Below, in pieces: positions 19,772-21,371 of a DNA stretch of 21,371 nt. The translations under genes and the position numbers were made by a program. The stretch is taken from positions 1 through 21,371 of IMG/VR virus record IMGVR_UViG_3300001870_000001. One strand, given 5' to 3'. The stretch comes from a virus. Position 1 is the stretch's first letter. Each line of letters starts with the position of its first letter. Below the pieces are notes generated by a model. The model was not told where the DNA came from and did no database searches. It saw nothing but the letters and a program-made list of their open reading frames with translations.

Positions 19772-20431
19772 TTAAGTTGTTTCTGACCGTATGTATGCAT
19801 CCGTACGCTTAAGCTGGCTGGTATCGTTTTCTGGTTTGTATCTGATCCGTACATCTCTTCTGCCATTCTTTTTCTTATCCAGAACAATAAAGGGAAACAT
19901 TTTACTTGCTTTCTGAATAACATCCTTCTTGAATTGCCGCGGATTTTTAATATCTTTCATGCGATAAGGTGTAGAAAGTCCGCTTTTCATAAAGTCCATA
20001 ATTTCATTTGATTTCAAAAACGTCTTTCCTTTCTTAATTACAACATCCCTTACATGTATTGCAAATTCAGTTGCCTTGAATTCTAAGCTTGTTCGAGGTT
20101 CAATTACGGTTTCCTGAATAGGTTCAGTTAAATTGTCAATCCGTTTAGCCAACAAAGAGAACTGTTCTGGAAATGTCGGGTCTTCTTCTTTACCGTTAAG
20201 AGCAGAAATACCTCTAAAATCAGCAATTCCCATTATTGTTTCTATTACTGCAAGCCTGTTAGGTGTTTCTGATTTCACATTACACTCTTCAATAATAGCA
20301 GCTAGGATTTCTCGAAATTCCTGATCCTCTTTAACAAGGGTGATCATTAATTCCCTTAGAGAACTCTTGAACTCTGGATCAAGAGTTTTAAAAAAAGGAT
20401 TCATTGCAGGTGCAGAAAGGACAGCACTCAT
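19772..20431 (-). CDS. Putative DNA-binding protein near the iterons (replication or partition candidate)
   Basis: 219 residues from the ATG at 20431, which has GGAG eight bases upstream. The frame is open further, to a TTG at 20470, which I reject. Residues 1-70 are helical (FKSSLRELMITLVKEDQEFR). A linker follows to about 115. The C-terminal 100 residues (KKGKTFLKSNEIMDFMKSGL, then NPRQFKKDVIQKASKMFPFI, then RRDVRIRYKP) look like a basic winged-helix domain. It lies 270-470 bp from an array of seven GTACAAA repeats, so the protein may be the initiator or centromere-binding protein of the plasmid part. No family name is certain. Confidence 0.65.
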   Translation of the reverse strand: MSAVLSAPAMNPFFKTLDPEFKSSLRELMITLVKEDQEFREILAAIIEECNVKSETPNRLAVIETIMGIADFRGISALNGKEEDPTFPEQFSLLAKRIDNLTEPIQETVIEPRTSLEFKATEFAIHVRDVVIKKGKTFLKSNEIMDFMKSGLSTPYRMKDIKNPRQFKKDVIQKASKMFPFIVLDKKKNGRRDVRIRYKPENDTSQLKRTDAYIRSETT

Positions 20432-21017
20432 CGAATCATCTCCATTGAACAGGAGACGATCATAGGGCAATCGAAAAGTTTATGACTGAATATACCATAG
20501 TTACAACTACACGAAATCATAATGTTTCCTCGTACTGGGGATCATTTTGGGGTTGCAGGTGTTAGGCTGTAACTCCATCAATCTTATCTTTCCTTAATCA
20601 AATGTTTTTGACATATTAAACTGTTTCTTCTGAATCCAGTGTATTTTCCGTTATTTTCCATACTATCTTTTTTTAATTTCATAAAATAAGAAAAAGAAGT
20701 ACCATTCGAGTACAAAACGACCGAAAATTCAGAGACATTGACTTACATAAAGTACAAAGAATAAAAATAATAGCGGTACAAAATAATCAAAAATTAAGAG
20801 ATATTGCAGTGCATAAAGTACAAAGAATAGTAATCATTTAATTATATAAAGTGCAAAAAATAACAATCATTCAAGTACAAAATTATCAAGAAAAATAAGT
20901 ACAAAACAAGGTATATTTTTACGAATATAAATATTGCTTTTTGTATTATTACTGACCTGTATATAGCATATAAATATCCCAATTATGACGTTTTTCACTG
21001 GTTTTGTAAAAGTGCCA
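20432..21017. other. Gene-poor AT-rich region holding the iteron array
   Basis: Apart from the iterons at 20699-20906 nothing supportable was found. A 32-codon frame (MKLKKDSMENNG...) on the minus strand near 20585-20685 lacks a ribosome binding site. TATA-like GAATATAAATATTG and GTATATAGCATATAAATATC lie at 20933-20977 and may drive transcription away from the array. Confidence 0.5.
20699..20906. repeat. Iteron array, candidate replication origin
   Basis: GTACAAA occurs at 20710, 20752, 20776, 20818, 20875 and 20899, with a variant GTGCAAA at 20851 and a degenerate GTACC at 20699. The spacing is 42, 24, 42, 33, 24, 24 bp. Bases 20710-20775 and 20776-20841 are a 66-bp tandem repeat (shared AAAATT, AGAGA, ATTG, CATAAAGTACAAAGAATA). 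The surroundings are extremely AT-rich. This is the layout of iteron-type plasmid origins or partition centromeres, with a putative DNA-binding gene adjacent. Confidence 0.7.
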
Positions 21018-21036
21018 GATTTTTTGCAACAGAACC
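21018..21036 (-). mobile_element. IS6-family-like terminal repeat, right copy
   Basis: On the minus strand GGTTCTGTTGCAAAAAATC differs from 4263-4281 by one base and faces it. It lies 17 bp past the stop codon of the wrapped membrane-protein gene. No transposase accompanies it. Confidence 0.5.
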
Positions 21037-21052
21037 GAAATCACTCCTTAAA

Positions 21053-21371
21053 TTATTCTCTAATTACAGTGATAGTAGTAATTTTATCAGTTCCCTCTGG
21101 AAGATTCTCCATTCCGGGCCAATTATTATCTGCTGCAGTATTAATATACGTCGCAAAATTGTTTGAAGCATTTTTATCAGCCAATACAGCTAATATGTCG
21201 TATTTATCACCAACATTATGTTCTTGACCGAACTGAGCAGTAAATTTCCAACTTCTATCATTTTTAATATCTACTTGATGAGGATAATATTTTAATGCAT
21301 TTTTTGGATAAATTAAAATCCAGAGCTGTTTCCCTTCAGGAATATCTTTTGCAGTTCCACTTACAGTATCC
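21053..21371 (-). CDS. Membrane-anchored extracellular-domain protein, C-terminal part (wraps to position 283)
   Basis: Within 21053-21270 the frame encodes the last 72 residues of the 166-residue protein that starts at 283. Bases 21271-21371 duplicate positions 1-101. The C-terminal half (RSWKFTAQFGQEHNVGDKYD, then ILAVLADKNASNNF and GTDKITTITVIRE) has the alternating strand pattern of a beta-sandwich, with a WKF...VGDKYDILAV segment typical of archaeal surface-protein modules. The stop is TAA. The gene is intact only in the circular form. The family was not identified. A host-surface or virion-associated role is possible. Confidence 0.8.
   Translation of the reverse strand, partial: DTVSGTAKDIPEGKQLWILIYPKNALKYYPHQVDIKNDRSWKFTAQFGQEHNVGDKYDILAVLADKNASNNFATYINTAADNNWPGMENLPEGTDKITTITVIRE

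Noticed and set aside
21271-21371. Interpretation of the 101-bp repeat as a viral terminal repeat produced by the terminase
   Set aside because: The repeat lies in the middle of a coding frame that is intact only when circularised, so a physical end there is unlikely.

Overview
The window is one complete circular molecule of about 21,270 bp. Its last 101 bases repeat its first 101 exactly, and a membrane-protein gene reads through that junction without a break. The host looks archaeal, most likely a methanogen or relative of the Methanosarcinales. Many genes have an A/T-rich TATA-like box close to a start codon with no ribosome binding site (leaderless layout), while internal genes have GGAGG-type sites. 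Small AbrB and ribbon-helix-helix (RHH) proteins, a PrimPol with a Cys/His cluster and a short tyrosine recombinase also fit archaea. TAG is used as a stop in only two of about 26 genes and lies in frame inside the recombinase. This is compatible with, but does not prove, a host that decodes UAG as pyrrolysine. No rRNA, tRNA or CRISPR array was seen.

Layout. (1) 0-5.9 kb, AT-rich: a membrane-anchored protein across the junction, two RHH genes (989-1141, 450-956), a membrane protein with a decayed copy of its own start, an acyltransferase-3 membrane enzyme whose tail is made from an IS200/IS605-like end, remnants of a replication-type gene and of ParB, a tyrosine recombinase gene with a palindromic promoter, and solo insertion-sequence ends. 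(2) 5.9-15 kb, visibly richer in G+C, all genes on the minus strand: a small coiled-coil membrane protein, TerL, TerS, an HD hydrolase, an AAA+ helicase split by a -1 frameshift at a slippery C6G4 run, and a PrimPol. Upstream of these are small Cys-rich, zinc-finger, AbrB-like and unknown genes and several families of short repeats. (3) 15-21.3 kb, AT-rich, minus strand: a DUF488-like gene, a tiny coupled ORF, an SF1 (UvrD-like) helicase, a winged-helix-like protein, an RHH regulator with GGTATC palindromes in its surroundings, two overlapping small ORFs, and a predicted DNA-binding protein next to seven GTACAAA iterons, the best candidate origin.

PrimPol and the AAA+ helicase probably form the replication core of block 2, and TerS/TerL would package DNA. 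No portal, capsid, protease or tail gene is recognisable. The element is therefore better read as a plasmid-virus chimera, a defective provirus circle or a satellite borrowing a helper's capsid than as an autonomous tailed virus. A 92-bp element (72% identical between two copies) occurs on both sides of block 2 in the same orientation, with a further copy at 2.0 kb, so these may be recombination scars.
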